Below are positions 24,060 through 35,123 of a DNA stretch of 64,000 bases, in pieces (positions within the stretch are counted from its first letter, which is position 1; every line of letters starts with the position of its first letter). Position numbers and translations under genes: made by a program. This DNA comes from Pyropia yezoensis (taxonomy: Eukaryota > Rhodophyta > Bangiophyceae > Bangiales > Bangiaceae), in contig CM020618.1 in the NCBI GenBank assembly GCA_009829735.1, positions 31,782,894-31,846,893 of the forward strand, read 5' to 3'. The notes under the pieces were generated by a model. It saw only the letters and a program-made list of their open reading frames with translations. It did no database searches and was not told where the DNA came from.

Positions 24060-24792
24060 CGTCACATGTGCAGGGGCAGAGCAGTCGTCAGCCCTGTTCA
24101 GGCACTCTGACTGGGCCGAGGGGCTCATGGCTCGTCGGATCGAGGGGGGCGCGTGGGGGTGCAGACGGCGAGGAAGGTTGGAACGGCGAGGGGGGCAGAG
24201 CCGACGACGTGGGTGGGGAGAAGGAAGCAGGTGGGAACGGAGGGGCTTTTGGGCATGATTGTTGAGATGCCGAAAACGCAGTGGCAACAGATGTAGTGGG
24301 GCGGAGGAGGACAGCGGGGACAAGGCCGAGGATTTGGCGGCGGCGACGGTGGGGGCAGAGCGGAAGGGGCGGCGGGGTTATCTTCGGGCGGCGTCAGCGC
24401 CCGGGGTGACGGTGCTTTTCCCACGGCCGCGCCCTCCCCCTGCTCTGGAACCCGCTTTCCACCGCTGCGCTGAACGTCCCTTGCAGTGTCCCCCCCCCTC
24501 CCCCCCCCCCCCCCCCCCTTCCGCCTCCTCCTTCCCCCGCGCCCACTTCTGCGATGGCGACCACGGCAGGCGGGGGCGGGCGGTCGAGTATCAGCGTCAC
24601 GACCTCCCATGCCCGGTCCTGGCAGGGGCATTGTGCGCCACCCCCCCAGGGGCCTCGGCGGCGCAGCGGTGGGCGACGGCGAGGGCGGCTAACAAATACG
24701 CTACGGCGATGCTCCTCTGGGCCGTCGTGTGGCGAGACCCAATGGAGCGTTCCATTCGGATGGTGCCGGCCGGGGCGCCCAGGCTCCCCACC

Positions 24793-25464
24793 CTAGCCAG
24801 TAGGCGCCAACAGCAGCGCCGTGCATGTGAAGCGATGGGAAGGGGGGCGCTCGCGTCGCCACCGCGTCCTTGCCGGTTGTTGTCGCGCCCTCTTCCGCAT
24901 TCGCGTCGGAGTTGTCGGCCGCCGCCGCCTCAGCCGTCCCAACCCCGCAGTGGACCCCTTGAGCGTCGCGGCCAGGTTCCGCAACGCCCGCACGCCACTG
25001 ACGCGCACCTCAACCGTGGCGGCACGGACAGCGTTGGCCGGCACAGAGAGGGCGGCGGCGGCCACGGACGGCAGCTCCCCTGTGTCGCGGCCGCGGTTGA
25101 CCAGGGCGGACAGCATCGCCCACAGCTGCGCCGTGCAAATGCGCGCGTTTTTGGTATCCATGTCCCGCCCCGCGGCTGCTGCCGCTTCCGCATGGCATGG
25201 GCGGCCAGCCGCTCGTCGGGCAGCGGCCGCCGACGGTCGGCAAATAGGCCCCGCGGCGACCACCGCACGCCGTCGCACAGCATCGGAAGGACCCCCTTGT
25301 GGTGGACGAGTAGCCGCGACGAGTCCGCCCGACGGGGATGACGTCGAGGAACACTGGCGAGCCACAGCCGCGCGCGAGCGCCGAACACACCCCCTCCACC
25401 AGCGGCCGGCGCGCAGTCCTTGCACGCCACCGGGGGCAGCTGTCTTAACTCTGCAAGTATGCAT
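24793..25464 (-). pseudogene. Unrecognised coding fragment, frame-shifted
   Basis: Two adjacent - strand stretches have protein character but lie in different frames. The upstream one includes RRADSSRLLVHHKGVLPML and RWSPRGLFADRRRPLPDERL (about 25.2-25.36 kb). The downstream one includes MDTKNARICTAQLWAMLSAL and ALRNLAATLKG (about 24.95-25.16 kb), ending at a stop at 24793. An intron or frameshift near 25.17 kb would join them. I do not recognise the family. Its place among repeats suggests a mobile-element fragment, but this is a guess. Confidence 0.35.
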
Positions 25465-25548
25465 TCATACTGTTGTCAGCAAAGAGCTGTGGGACTGAGA
25501 ATGGCCGTCGTGAAGACCTGTAGGCGGGTAGACCACCCTGACGGTACA

Positions 25549-26024
25549 TCACCTGGAAAATGGTGGGGGGGGAGCGGGCAAAGCAGGGCAGGGGATCTGC
25601 GGTCGCGAGGGGTGGGCGCGACTCAGGGGGGGGGGGGGGGGGGGGGGGGCGACGCGCCAACAGCGGCACCAGCACGGCTGGAAAAACCGCACCGGCGGTG
25701 CGGGCGGGCGCCTCCCTCCCCAGAGGGAGGAGGCGGCGCGCACGGTGGGATGGACGTATCGCCACACCGCGCGGAATCCCCGCTCGCGGGCGCATGCAGG
25801 GAGCCGTCCACGGCAAAGTCTTTCGCGGATCCGACTGGCCGGATCCTCACCCGGCCGGGTCGCCGCATATCCATTATGCGTGCACCGGCCACCCGGGACG
25901 TGGCAGTCGGTGGAGGTGACGGACGTGGCAGTCGGTGGTGGCGACGGTAGTTGTATCAATTAACATTACAGCAGTCCTTTCTTCAATGATTGTCAAGTCT
26001 CGTTACTGTAGGACGGATCGTGAG
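25549..26024 (+). repeat. Dispersed repeat R, copy 5 (long form)
   Basis: Close match to copy 2 over the whole unit, with the core at about 25809 and a tail TTGTATCAATTAACATTACA...GTCAAGTCTCGTTACTGTAG like copy 4. It lies about 400 bp upstream of the orphan ORF at 26419. The DNA after it (CAACACGAGCAA repeats, about 26060-26100, then a C-rich stretch to 26340) resembles the DNA after copy 6. Confidence 0.88.
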
Positions 26025-26418
26025 GGGAGGGCGTGGGGGGGTGGGCGTGGGGGTATTCCCGTCAACACGAACAACACGAGCAACACGAGCACCACGTCCG
26101 ACACGTGCAGCGCCGGCGTGGGCCTCTCAAAACTGGACTTGAAATCACTCAAGTCCCGAGTCCACATTAGACCAAGCCTGGCCGTCAGAGCACAGCCACC
26201 GGCCTGAGCCGCGTCACGCACGAGTGTCGGCGCCGTTTTTCTCGTACTCGCCCGGACCCGGCCCTCCCCCCGCCACCCTCCTCACCCATCCACCCACCGA
26301 CGCCCCGCCTTGCCCCCCGTCCCCCTCCTCGCCGCCGACGACTTTTCCTGGCAACCGGACGGCAGCCCCTCGTGCGACAAGCTGTCGAGAGCAGTAGCCC
26401 CCGTAGAGCGTTGCCTTC

Positions 26419-27204
26419 ATGCCGTGGCATGCGGCGCACAGCCTTCATGGTGGGGCAGCTCACTTTGCTGTCGAGGTCTTTGTAGACTACTTGCGCTTTT
26501 TGGGCTTGCTCACGGGTGCCCCCGGCGCCGCCGCCTCCCGTATCAGCGAGGTCGCCGCGGCAATGTGTCACGGCGGAATGGCCCTAGCAGCAGTGGCCGT
26601 AGCTGTCCAGTGGGAAAACTCGTACTGTGTCGCTGCCCGTGCGAGTGTCGGGCGCCCCCCGGCTCGGGAGCGGCCGGTGGCCTGCGAGCACGTTCCCACG
26701 GCCTTGCTCATTGCGTGTCGTGCTGTCTGTCTGCGGCTGCAGAGTTGTGGCCTGGCAGCGGACACGGTGGAAGCCTACCAAGAGCCCGTGCGGCTGATCT
26801 ACTCTCTGATGGCGTTCAACGAGGCCGAGGGGCTGTCCGTCGCGCTGGCCGAGCTGGCCCTCCGCGCGGTGTGGCAGGACGCCCATCCCACCGTGCGCGC
26901 TGCCTCGCTCGTTTCCGTCGCAGACGCTGCGTCCATGCGGCGCTGCGTGGACGCGGCAATGGCTCCCACAGGCACGGGCACGGGTGCACGGCCGTCTGCT
27001 GTTTGTACTCCGGCGGACCTGGCCGTTGCCGGTAAGTATCCGGACATGCACCTCGTCTTTGGAGCTGGCACCACCGCGACAGCGGCCGCTGCCTCGGGAG
27101 TGGCTACAGGGCAGCACGTAGAGGCTGCGGCGGTCCCGGAAGCCACCCCGCCGTCCCGTCGCCGGAGTCTGCGCCTGGCCATGCGCAACACACGAGGGCG
27201 ATAG
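26419..27204 (+). CDS. Orphan protein, paralogue of the inverted gene at 27.9-28.6 kb
   Basis: The start is ATG 26419 (MPWHAAHSLHGGAAHFAVEV) and the stop is at 27204: 261 residues, single exon. The first about 185 residues align almost without gaps to the inverted paralogue. Shared blocks are LRF.G.LTGAPGAA.SR, VPTA.LIACRA and E..GL.VA.AEL.LRAVWQDA. The C-terminal about 75 residues are not shared and end in a basic stretch (PSRRRSLRLAMRNTRGR). The conserved part is mostly helical-looking, with Ala/Leu-rich segments and conserved Trp and Cys. I do not recognise the family; a helical-bundle fold such as a cyclin-like fold is only a thought. The upstream DNA is shared with the truncated ParB-like ORF. 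Conservation between diverged copies supports real coding. Confidence 0.6.
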   Translation: MPWHAAHSLHGGAAHFAVEVFVDYLRFLGLLTGAPGAAASRISEVAAAMCHGGMALAAVAVAVQWENSYCVAARASVGRPPARERPVACEHVPTALLIACRAVCLRLQSCGLAADTVEAYQEPVRLIYSLMAFNEAEGLSVALAELALRAVWQDAHPTVRAASLVSVADAASMRRCVDAAMAPTGTGTGARPSAVCTPADLAVAGKYPDMHLVFGAGTTATAAAASGVATGQHVEAAAVPEATPPSRRRSLRLAMRNTRGR

Positions 27205-27918
27205 TAGAAGAGAGGGTCGAAAAGACCTCTGGTGGGGGGGGGGGGGGGGGGGGGGGCGATTTCCCATGTCCTACCACTCAGAGCTGCTTTTTCGAGTGTG
27301 GAACGCCTCTGTGCCAACACGTGACAACGTTTTCTGTGCATGGGGAAAGATGTGGGCGGGTAGGAGGCGTGTCTTGTCTTGGGTCTTGGGTAGATCATTT
27401 CCATGCTTCTAGACGCCGTTTTCTCTTGGTCCTTTCCTAGGCCGACCGCGTGTCGGCGTTGTGCAGCGTGCCCCCGGCCCACCACCCGGCCCACCACCTT
27501 TACTAAAGACCGTATCGGCCGCGCCCCCTACTGACCAATGCGCGGGGAGGGCCGGAAGACACGTACTTTTTCAACGTCTTGTCCTCGCGCAGCTACGCGA
27601 GCTGCCTCGCCGCACAGGGCGACGCGGTAGACACGTCGGCCTACGCGCACGTGCCCGAGGTGACCCGATTGGCCGTCACTGCCCTCGTGCGATTTGGCAT
27701 GGGAGCTCCCCACGGGCCGAGGGCGTCTGGGGTGCACCGTGTGCGCACCCCCCATGGACTACAGACGAGAGGCCGGGGACCCCGACGAGGCCATGGCGTA
27801 CAGCAGCCGACACGCGATGAAAAACAATTTGTACAAGAACCACCCACACAATCCCCGCGGCCATCCGGCACCCGTCGTGCGGACAAAACGCCCACAAAAC
27901 GCCGGCTCCGTGGACCAC
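27205..27918. other. Spacer between the inverted paralogues, with a possible coding fragment
   Basis: A G run (27235-27256) follows the first gene. At about 27550-27720 a + strand frame reads TYFFNVLSSRSYASCLAAQG then VPEVTRLAVTALVRFGMG, which has protein character but no start and no recognised family. It may be an exon or a relic of the duplicated element. Confidence 0.35.
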
Positions 27919-28575
27919 CTACGGAGAGAGGTTCGAAAAATAATCCCCTTCGGGATACCCACTCGCACTGAACAAGCCTGTGGGGGGGTCCAGTGCCGAC
28001 GCGGGCGGGTCCCCATTGTCTCCGATAAGGGCCTTGGCAGCGTCCACACAGTGTCGCATTGCAGAGACGTCCGCTGCAAACGCTGGTGCCACATGCGCCA
28101 CCGGCGGGTGCGCGTCTTGCCAAACCGCCCGGAGGGAGAGCTCTGCAACCGCAACCGCGAGTCCGTCGGCCTCGTTGAGTGCCACCACAGAAGAGATCAG
28201 CCGCAAGGGCTCTTCGTCGGCGGCCGCCCCTCGGGGTGTGAGGCCCAATCCCTGCAGGCAGCCACAAGCGGCCCTACAGGCAATGAGCATGGCAGTCGGT
28301 ACAAACTGGGCGGCCACAGGCTCTGGCCGCGCCGCCGGCCGGGGGTTGTTGAGACGGCCAGGAACGGAGTACGTGTTGTCCCATTCAAGCGCAATTAAGA
28401 TCGCCGCCGCAGCCATTCCGCTGCGGCTCCTCCCTGCCGTGAGGTCGTTGACGCGGGAGGACGCGGCGCCGGGGGCGCCCGTCAGCCGGCCAAAAAACCG
28501 CAGGACGAGCACGAAAGACTCGACGGCCCCGTGCAAAGCGCCGCCATTGGCGGTTTGCATGGACCGACGCGGCAT
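27919..28575 (-). CDS. Orphan protein, inverted paralogue of 26419-27204
   Basis: The start is ATG 28575 (MPRRSMQTANGGALHGAVES), chosen because similarity to the + strand copy begins there. The frame is open further up to 28761. The stop is at 27919, giving about 218 residues. It matches the other copy through FFGRLTGAPGAASSR, EWDNTY, FVPTAMLIACRA, EEPLRLIS, LNEADGLAVAVAELSLRAVW and MRHCVDAA. The proteins have clearly diverged, so the pair is old or kept by selection. No function is assigned. Confidence 0.58.
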   Translation of the reverse strand: MPRRSMQTANGGALHGAVESFVLVLRFFGRLTGAPGAASSRVNDLTAGRSRSGMAAAAILIALEWDNTYSVPGRLNNPRPAARPEPVAAQFVPTAMLIACRAACGCLQGLGLTPRGAAADEEPLRLISSVVALNEADGLAVAVAELSLRAVWQDAHPPVAHVAPAFAADVSAMRHCVDAAKALIGDNGDPPASALDPPTGLFSASGYPEGDYFSNLSP

Positions 28576-30277
28576 GGTCACGACGAGTACCGCCCGCCCG
28601 CCGCGCAGGGACAGTGCACACAGGGAAGGGTACGAGGGACAGGGGACAAGGCTACAATGCCAAGAGGGATAATCCAGCAGGATGATCGCGTCCGTCGTCT
28701 CGCCTTGCACCCTGTTGGCACGCCAGTCGCCGGTCGACTCTTTCGCCAAGAATTCATCCATTCAGAGCCACGTCAGAGTTTGTATTCCCACTGACTGAAT
28801 AGAGCACCGGACTGGCAGTCGCCCCACCAATCCCAGCCGCAGTCTCCTTGGCCCAATTTTCCACGGAGGGTGCTTGTAGCCCGACCGCGGACGACTACTT
28901 GCTGCACCATTCTACATGGCCGTCCCGCGCTCGCCCTGTTGCCGGCTATGTATACGCTGTACAGTCAATATCCACTTGTATGGCACCCTTGCGCACTTTG
29001 TTGTCCCCCCTCCCATGCAAGACATTTGACGGCTGCGTCCTGCCATTGACGACTGGGCCGCGGCCGCCTTGGCCGCCGCCTCCGTTCCATACACCCCCCT
29101 TTCTCTCCCTCCATCCCCAGCACCCTTTTTTTTTTTTTTATGTGCTGCGTTGACGGGGGGGGGGGGGGGGGGGGGGGGGGAGTAGCGCTGGGGATGCGCC
29201 GGCACCCGCCCCACTTCGAACGCCCCCCCCACCCCCGCTCCCCCCCTCGCCAGTGTGGCGCCCCCTGCTGCTGTCCTGTCTCGACCGCGCGCTGTTGCTC
29301 CTTCATGCCCCGCTCCGTCCCCGTGCAGGTGCCACGGCAGGGGACGCCGTGGCCGACTCTTCGCGCGCGCCCCCCTCCCCTCGCCCCGCATTGCGTCGCG
29401 ACTACCATCAGCAGCCGCGCGTGTGCTGTGCCAGTTATGCCCGAGCGCCTTGCTGAGGGCAGCGGGTTCCGTGGCGGTGGGTGGCTACCCGCCGCCCCAC
29501 CAGGCACCCCATGCAGTACACACCCCGCCAGAGGGCTACTCAGTGTGGTTGGCTACTCAACGGTGGTGGCGGTGGAGGCGAACGCCGTGGAGGCTGCGGC
29601 GACGCTGGTGTCGTCGCGGGCGTCACCGTTGCGGCACCGAGCGGGGCCGGCGCGTTGGGGAAGAGCACCCTCGACTCCTTTGACTTCTGAGTAGGAAGAA
29701 GGGAGAGGGGACGGCGCGGGAGGGGGGGGGGGGCGGGGGGGGGGGGAGGGGGGGGTGGGGCGGGGGGACGTGGCCCCTCTGCTCCCCCGCGGGTCAGCGC
29801 TTGGCATGGCGGCCGCGGCCTTCCAGCCCCTATCCACCGGGTACGGTCGCGGACCTGCTACGCCAACCACGCGCCCAGAAAAAAGCCAGTGGCGGCAGCC
29901 GCCCCCTCTTTCTCGTTTCTTGGCGATGTGCTGGCGCGTGGTCGGGCACATAGCGCCTCCGTACCGCTGCACGATCACAGCTGTGGCGGGGGCTGGCGGG
30001 TGCCCCTGCCGGCGGCGCTGTCCCTGGCGTGGCCCCTCTCTCGCGTAGCAATGCCGGTGACGGGGTGTGCCACCTCCGCCTGCGCGCGGCAGTGTGCGGC
30101 GATGGATCGGGGTGGCAGAGGCTTCCACCCGCCCTGTGTGCCAGGTGTCCACATTGGCGCCTCTGCTCTTTAGAGAGAGGGGCGGTTCTCCCGACACCTT
30201 CCCTACCGCGTCGCCCTTTTTCCCACGCGCATGGCGCCTGTGACTGTTCTGCCACCCCTTGCCCGCATTGCGGCCGC
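28576..30277. other. Intergenic, homopolymer-rich
   Basis: AT-richer sequence lies at 28760-29030, then a T run (about 29128-29139), a G run (29156-29180) and another G-rich block (29720-29770). Open frames are low complexity. I see no supportable gene. Confidence 0.5.
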
Positions 30278-30496
30278 GCGGCCGCTTGCGGAGTCGCCCA
30301 CGGCAAAGTCTTTCGCGGGCGGGGCTGGCCGGATCCCGCCCGAGCCGGATCGCCGCATATGCATTATGCGTGCACCGGCCGCCCGGGACGTGGCAGTCAG
30401 TGGTGGCGACAAAACTTATATCAATTAGAATTTCGGCAATCCTTCTTTCAATGATAGTTCCACTGATAGTTCAGTCTCGCGACCGTAAGTCGGTTC
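30278..30496 (+). repeat. Dispersed repeat R, copy 6 (divergent)
   Basis: It keeps the core (CACGGCAAAGTCTTTCGCGG from about 30299, hairpin with GGCCGGATCCCG, CATTATGCGTGCACCGGCC) and an AT-rich tail, but is more diverged than copies 2-5. It is followed by CAACACGAGCAA-type repeats (about 30537-30590) and a C-rich stretch that resemble those after copy 5. Confidence 0.85.
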
Positions 30497-30937
30497 GGCC
30501 CCCGGGGTGAGGGGGTCGGCGGGGGGGGGCAACCCCGTCAACACAAACAGCACGAGCAACACGAGCAGCGCGAGCAACACGTGCAGCGCCAGGGAGGGCC
30601 TCTGGAATTGGTCCAATCTGGACTTTACAGTACCATGCACTTCACGGCGTTTAAGAGTTGTTGTCACTACACAGGCACAGGCATGAGCCGCGCCACGCGT
30701 GACTGTCAGTGTGACGGTCGGCGCGCGGTTTTTTCCGCACTCGCCCAGACCCCCCCGAACCCCCCGCGCCACGCTCCACACCCACCACCACCCACCCACC
30801 GACACTCCGCCTTGCCCCCCTTCCCCCACCCCCCTCCTCGCCCGACCGGGCGTTGTTGACGACCACCCCCCGCTCAGGCCACCCGACCCGATCATCGTTT
30901 GCCGCCCATTCCAGTTGTGCTGCCGCGGACGTCCGTC

Positions 30938-31612
30938 ATGGACAGATCGGATCGCGCTTTTCCCCGCCCCGCCAGCGTGGCCGATCCGTGCCCCTCCGAC
31001 TTGACAGACGACGACCATGACGTGCGGGCGAGCGCCGTCCACGTTGGCGATATGATCGTGGACGACAGCGGTGCGTCGCTCGCGGAACGCGGGCGCACTG
31101 ACGCGCCGGGTGCTGAAGAGGTGGTGGTGGAGAACGGGGTCAACGCGACACCGTCGACGGGTGCCGACGGAGCCGCCACCGCACGGGTTCCCCATCACCT
31201 GGCGCGCTCGTCGCTGGTGCTCCAAGACGTTACGCTGGGGACGTTGCCGATCACCACTCACGTGGATGCTGCCGCCAGGCAGCCCGCCGACCCAGCCTAC
31301 CACGACCAGTTTCACCAGCCGGGCTACTGTTGGCATCCGCGCTCCGTGCGCGTGGTGCTTGACATGGACGCCGCCACCACAAGCAGCAGCGTCGTGTGGG
31401 GGCCGTACGGTATCGCCCCTCGTCGTCGTGGGCCTCTGCCTGCCACGGTAGGGGCACGTGCACTTTCGGAGGTGGCTCCCCGCCGTCGCCACGTGGGGCG
31501 TGGACACCCCATCGACGCAGCACGCGACGGCGACGGAGATGGCCGCCGCGAGCAGCACTGGATGGTCGTCAATGGGTACCGCCGCTTCTTCGCACTCCTG
31601 CTAGTGCTCTGA
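30938..31612 (+). pseudogene. Truncated relative of the ParB/Srx-like protein
   Basis: The start is ATG 30938 (MDRSDRAFPRPASV); the stop is at 31612, 224 residues. The second half parallels the large ParB-like gene: YHDQFHQPGYCW against YEQFKQTGYCW, then HWMVVNGYRRFFALL against HWLIDGYHRFTALM. The frame stops right after this motif, where the large protein continues for hundreds of residues. Here the signature reads NGYRR, so the Asp and the His of DGxHR are both changed. It looks like a 5' fragment of a second element copy; a short self-standing protein is the alternative. Confidence 0.6.
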
Positions 31613-31680
31613 TGCACAGGCGTGCTGCATTTGCCGCCAACGAGTGCGAAGAATGACGGATTTCTCGTTGTAGCGTTTGT

Positions 31681-31830
31681 CAATCGCGGGTTTTGTTTGC
31701 GTGTGTGTACGACAGATACGGGGTTGAGGCGGGCCACCGAGCCGTGCCGTCCTCTCAATCGCGGGTTTTGTTTGCGTGTGTGTACGAAAGATACGGGGTT
31801 GAGGAGGGCCACCGAGCCGTGCCGTCCTCG
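31681..31830 (+). repeat. Tandem duplication, 75-bp unit x2
   Basis: Units start at 31681 and 31756 with CAATCGCGGGTTTTGTTTGC and end with CACCGAGCCGTGCCGTCCTC. They differ at a few positions. Confidence 0.9.
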
Positions 31831-32984
31831 ACAGCGATCCTTTTGCCTCCCCACTCCCGTGCCTTGCCCCGTCTCACCGGCGCATACCCGTGCAGGAGCC
31901 CGGCCCACGCGACGACTTTCATACCCCGCGCCAGTCCTCGCACCCCAAACCGCCCCATGCCTCCCCCTCGTCCCCGACCCCCCCCCCCCCGCGCCTCCAC
32001 CGCCGCCTCCCGCAGAAGCTCGGTAAAATTTCCGGTCGTGCAGGCGCAGGCCCCCAAGCACAGCCCACCACGGGGCCGGGGGGAGTGTGAGACCGTCCGC
32101 ACGTGCCTCTGGCCGTCACATCTGTTGGTGTGACGGCCAAGGCGATTTCCTGGCGGGACGAGCCGCAGGATACCTAATCCTTGCCGGCGTGGTCGAACGG
32201 GAGGTGATTCTGGTGGCGCCAGCCTGCCTAGGTTGGTGCCAGTGCACGGTAGATACCGCAGTGCCGTGCTGACATTGGCCCGCGACCGTGCACTGCCCTG
32301 TGCGGGGCTGCTGGGAGGGGGACTCCCACGAGTGCGCACGAGAGAGGGGTGGCGGATCCTGTGTGCTTTATGAGTGACCCGACAGACCGCCGCGGGCCGT
32401 CGGCCGGCCTTTGGACAGGCCTTGTCTCAGAAGTACACATACATACAGTATTGTTTGCCTCTGGGATACGGGCTGTCACGCCTTCTTGACGCTTCACCTG
32501 TAGCGACCAGACTTCCCACAGGTGTGCGGCACTTGCCGGAATTTGTTCCTGAGGAACACTGCGCGGAGCGAGGCGTGGAGAGATTCCGTGCGGGTGGCCC
32601 AATCCACTGGGCCGCGTCGACGGGCGCCCCCCGCCCCCGCCTTCTCCCGGGCCTTCCCCACGCCCGCCGCCGCCGCCGCCGCCGCCACCACTGGTGGGGG
32701 GGGGGCGGCCGCCCGCCGCGGCCACGCAGCCGGGGGAGGCCGGCGCGGGCCGCGGTGACGTGGCGACACGCCCCGCCGACGCTACCGCTGCCACCGCCGT
32801 CCGCAACGTGTGGGGGGGGCGGCCGACGCTGTGGCGGCGGCGGCGGCGGCGGCGGCGCGCCGTCGGCAGTGGTCGGTGGTGGGGTTGTTGGTGGTGGTGG
32901 TGGTGGAGGTGGGGGTGGTGCTGCTGCTGATGGGTGGGGGCGGAGGCCAGCCGACTCCGTTGCCGCCGCCACAGCCACCGCTGC

Positions 32985-33065
32985 CGCCACGCCGCCACGC
33001 CGCCACGCCGCCACGCCGCTACGCCGCCACGCCGCTACGCCGCTACGCCACCACGCCGCCACGCT
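32985..33065 (+). repeat. CGCCACGC minisatellite
   Basis: About eight imperfect 8- to 10-bp units of the CGCCACGC/CGCTACGC type. Confidence 0.8.
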
Positions 33066-34618
33066 GGCACCGCGGCGCGGCGCCGCCACGCGGTGCCAGC
33101 TGGTGCGCAACTTTTCAGCCTGAGCTGGCGATCGCGGTCGGTACCGCGTCGGCGGCGTCGGCCGCGGACCGTTTCCTGCGGACAATAACCCGGTTTTTAT
33201 GCTGGTTATTTGGCCAGGAAATACACATTGCAGGCCAGGAAACGCCCAGGAAACCCTCTCAATGAGACAACGAATCGATTACGGAACGCCGTTGAGAGTA
33301 CTGTACACCAGAGCAGAGAACATGACGTATGCTGTCCTCGGGAGAATCTGTGATGTAAGAACGCGGCGAGTGACGCCACTATCCAGCACTGACGGTTCGG
33401 TTGCACAGAACGTCTCGGATGCGCTCCCGAGAAACGCCCCGACTCGACGCCGGGCTGTCCGAACGCGGCGGGACGCGCATATGTCGAGCGGACACCCGGG
33501 CGTTCCGGGCTCGGGCTTTCGTCAGGTTCAGATCCGGCGAGATGCTGCAGGCGAAGCGGCAGGAGCACCCAGATTGCGTCTGGTTGACAGTAAATAGTTC
33601 AATGGACAGGATGACTTGTAGGCACCTCTCTTCGTCATGAACTTCACTTAGATGAGACTACCTTTCCTGTCCAGTATATCCACGAATGGGACCATTCTAA
33701 CTCCTATAGACTGGGGCGGGAGCTGACTTAAACGGCATGCTTAGGGAAAGACTTGTGCCTAATACATGCATAGAATGATATAGTGTTTCCCGGGGGCTCA
33801 ACCATCCTTTCCCCACCAGGGTAACTCTCGTGAGCGGACCGCAAGTGTGTATTCTCTCGGATGCTGGACCGACCAGATTTGTGCGCACCCCTCTGCAACC
33901 GCCTCGAGGGGGCCCCCCCCCGTGCCCCGCGCGGAGGCCACCGCCTTGACATAATCCACATCACCTCCCATCGAACGTCCCGCACGAGCGCGTCGCTGTG
34001 CCGCAAACCCCACAATCTGTCGCTCGAGGCCTCTCACCTCACCGCCCCGCTTCGGCCCGTCACCCATTGGCGCATCCACCCAGTCCAGTCCCCTCCCCCG
34101 CCGGCGGGGCCCCCTCCACGCCGTCCGTCACGGACGGTTCGTATCTGTACTGTAACAGTTGTCGAAGACGCGACTCGGGCGCGCGCCCGTGCGTCTGCTC
34201 GCGGGGGGGATAAGGCTTTGGCCGCGGCCGTCGCTGGGTGTGGCCACCGAGCAGCGCGGCTTGTGCGTCCCCGGGCGGAAGAAGACCCACGCCGTCGGCC
34301 GCGGGCTGTCTGTATCACCCACGTGTGTGTGTGACGCCGCCGGGGCTTGTGGTCACCGACGGTGACGGTGACCAAACACCGCCGGCCGCTCTCCTCGCCG
34401 TCGAGGCGCTCTCGTGATCGTGCAGCGGGGCCTCGTCCCTTGGATTCCGCGTCGCCCCTCCCATCCCCCCCCCCCCAGCCCACATTTACGGGAGGAAGGC
34501 CGTTTGTCTTTGGCAGACGCCCGCCAGCGCGCGCGCGACCGTGTCCTCCCCCTCCCCAACGCCCCCCTTGTTCCTCCTCCCGCCAGCCCCTCTGCCCAAC
34601 CGCAAGCGCCACCGCACT

Positions 34619-35076
34619 ATGGCGCGACCGCAGGGGGAGGAGCCGTGTGGGTGGCCCCCGTCGTCCCCCCCCCCCCGGCGGGTCACCCCTTCCCGCTGGT
34701 TCCGACCCGTTCCGCCTCGCCCATCCTGTGTCCCCCCCTCCATCCCGACCCCCCGCCGACGGTCAGTGGCTCCCCCCCACCCGCTCCCCCCCCCCCCCCG
34801 CGGTGGCCGCCCCCCCCCCCGCCCCTCCCCCCACGCCCCCCCCCGCCACGCGTGCACCCCCCTGTGGCGGCATCGACACCCGCCCCCTTCCCGTCGTCGG
34901 CCTCCTCGACCTCCCCGACGATGTGCTCCGCGTCGTTGCCGCGCGGCTGTTTGCCGAGCGCGCCCACGCGGGCTTTTTTGGCGCATCCTCCGCGACCTGG
35001 CGGCTCGGCCACGGGGCGATCGAGTGGGTGACGCTGCCATGGTGCTTTTGGTGCGCCTCCCCACGGGGCCGCCGCC

Positions 35077-35123
<47 letters not shown>

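Larger units (their letters stand above)
31613..34618. other. Intergenic with tandem repeats; no supportable gene
   Basis: It contains a 75-bp tandem duplication (31681-31830), GCC/GGT triplet runs (about 32660-32930), a CGCCACGCCG minisatellite (about 32985-33065), and an AT-richer block (about 33170-33860) that differs in composition from its surroundings and may be an old insertion. Confidence 0.5.

Noticed and set aside
20620-26024. Repeat R pairs as LTRs of a retrotransposon
   Set aside because: No TG...CA ends, primer-binding site or reverse transcriptase/integrase text is visible between any two copies.
33206-33568. 120-residue - strand frame in the AT-richer block
   Set aside because: No motif or compositional support. 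The block looks like non-coding or an old insertion.
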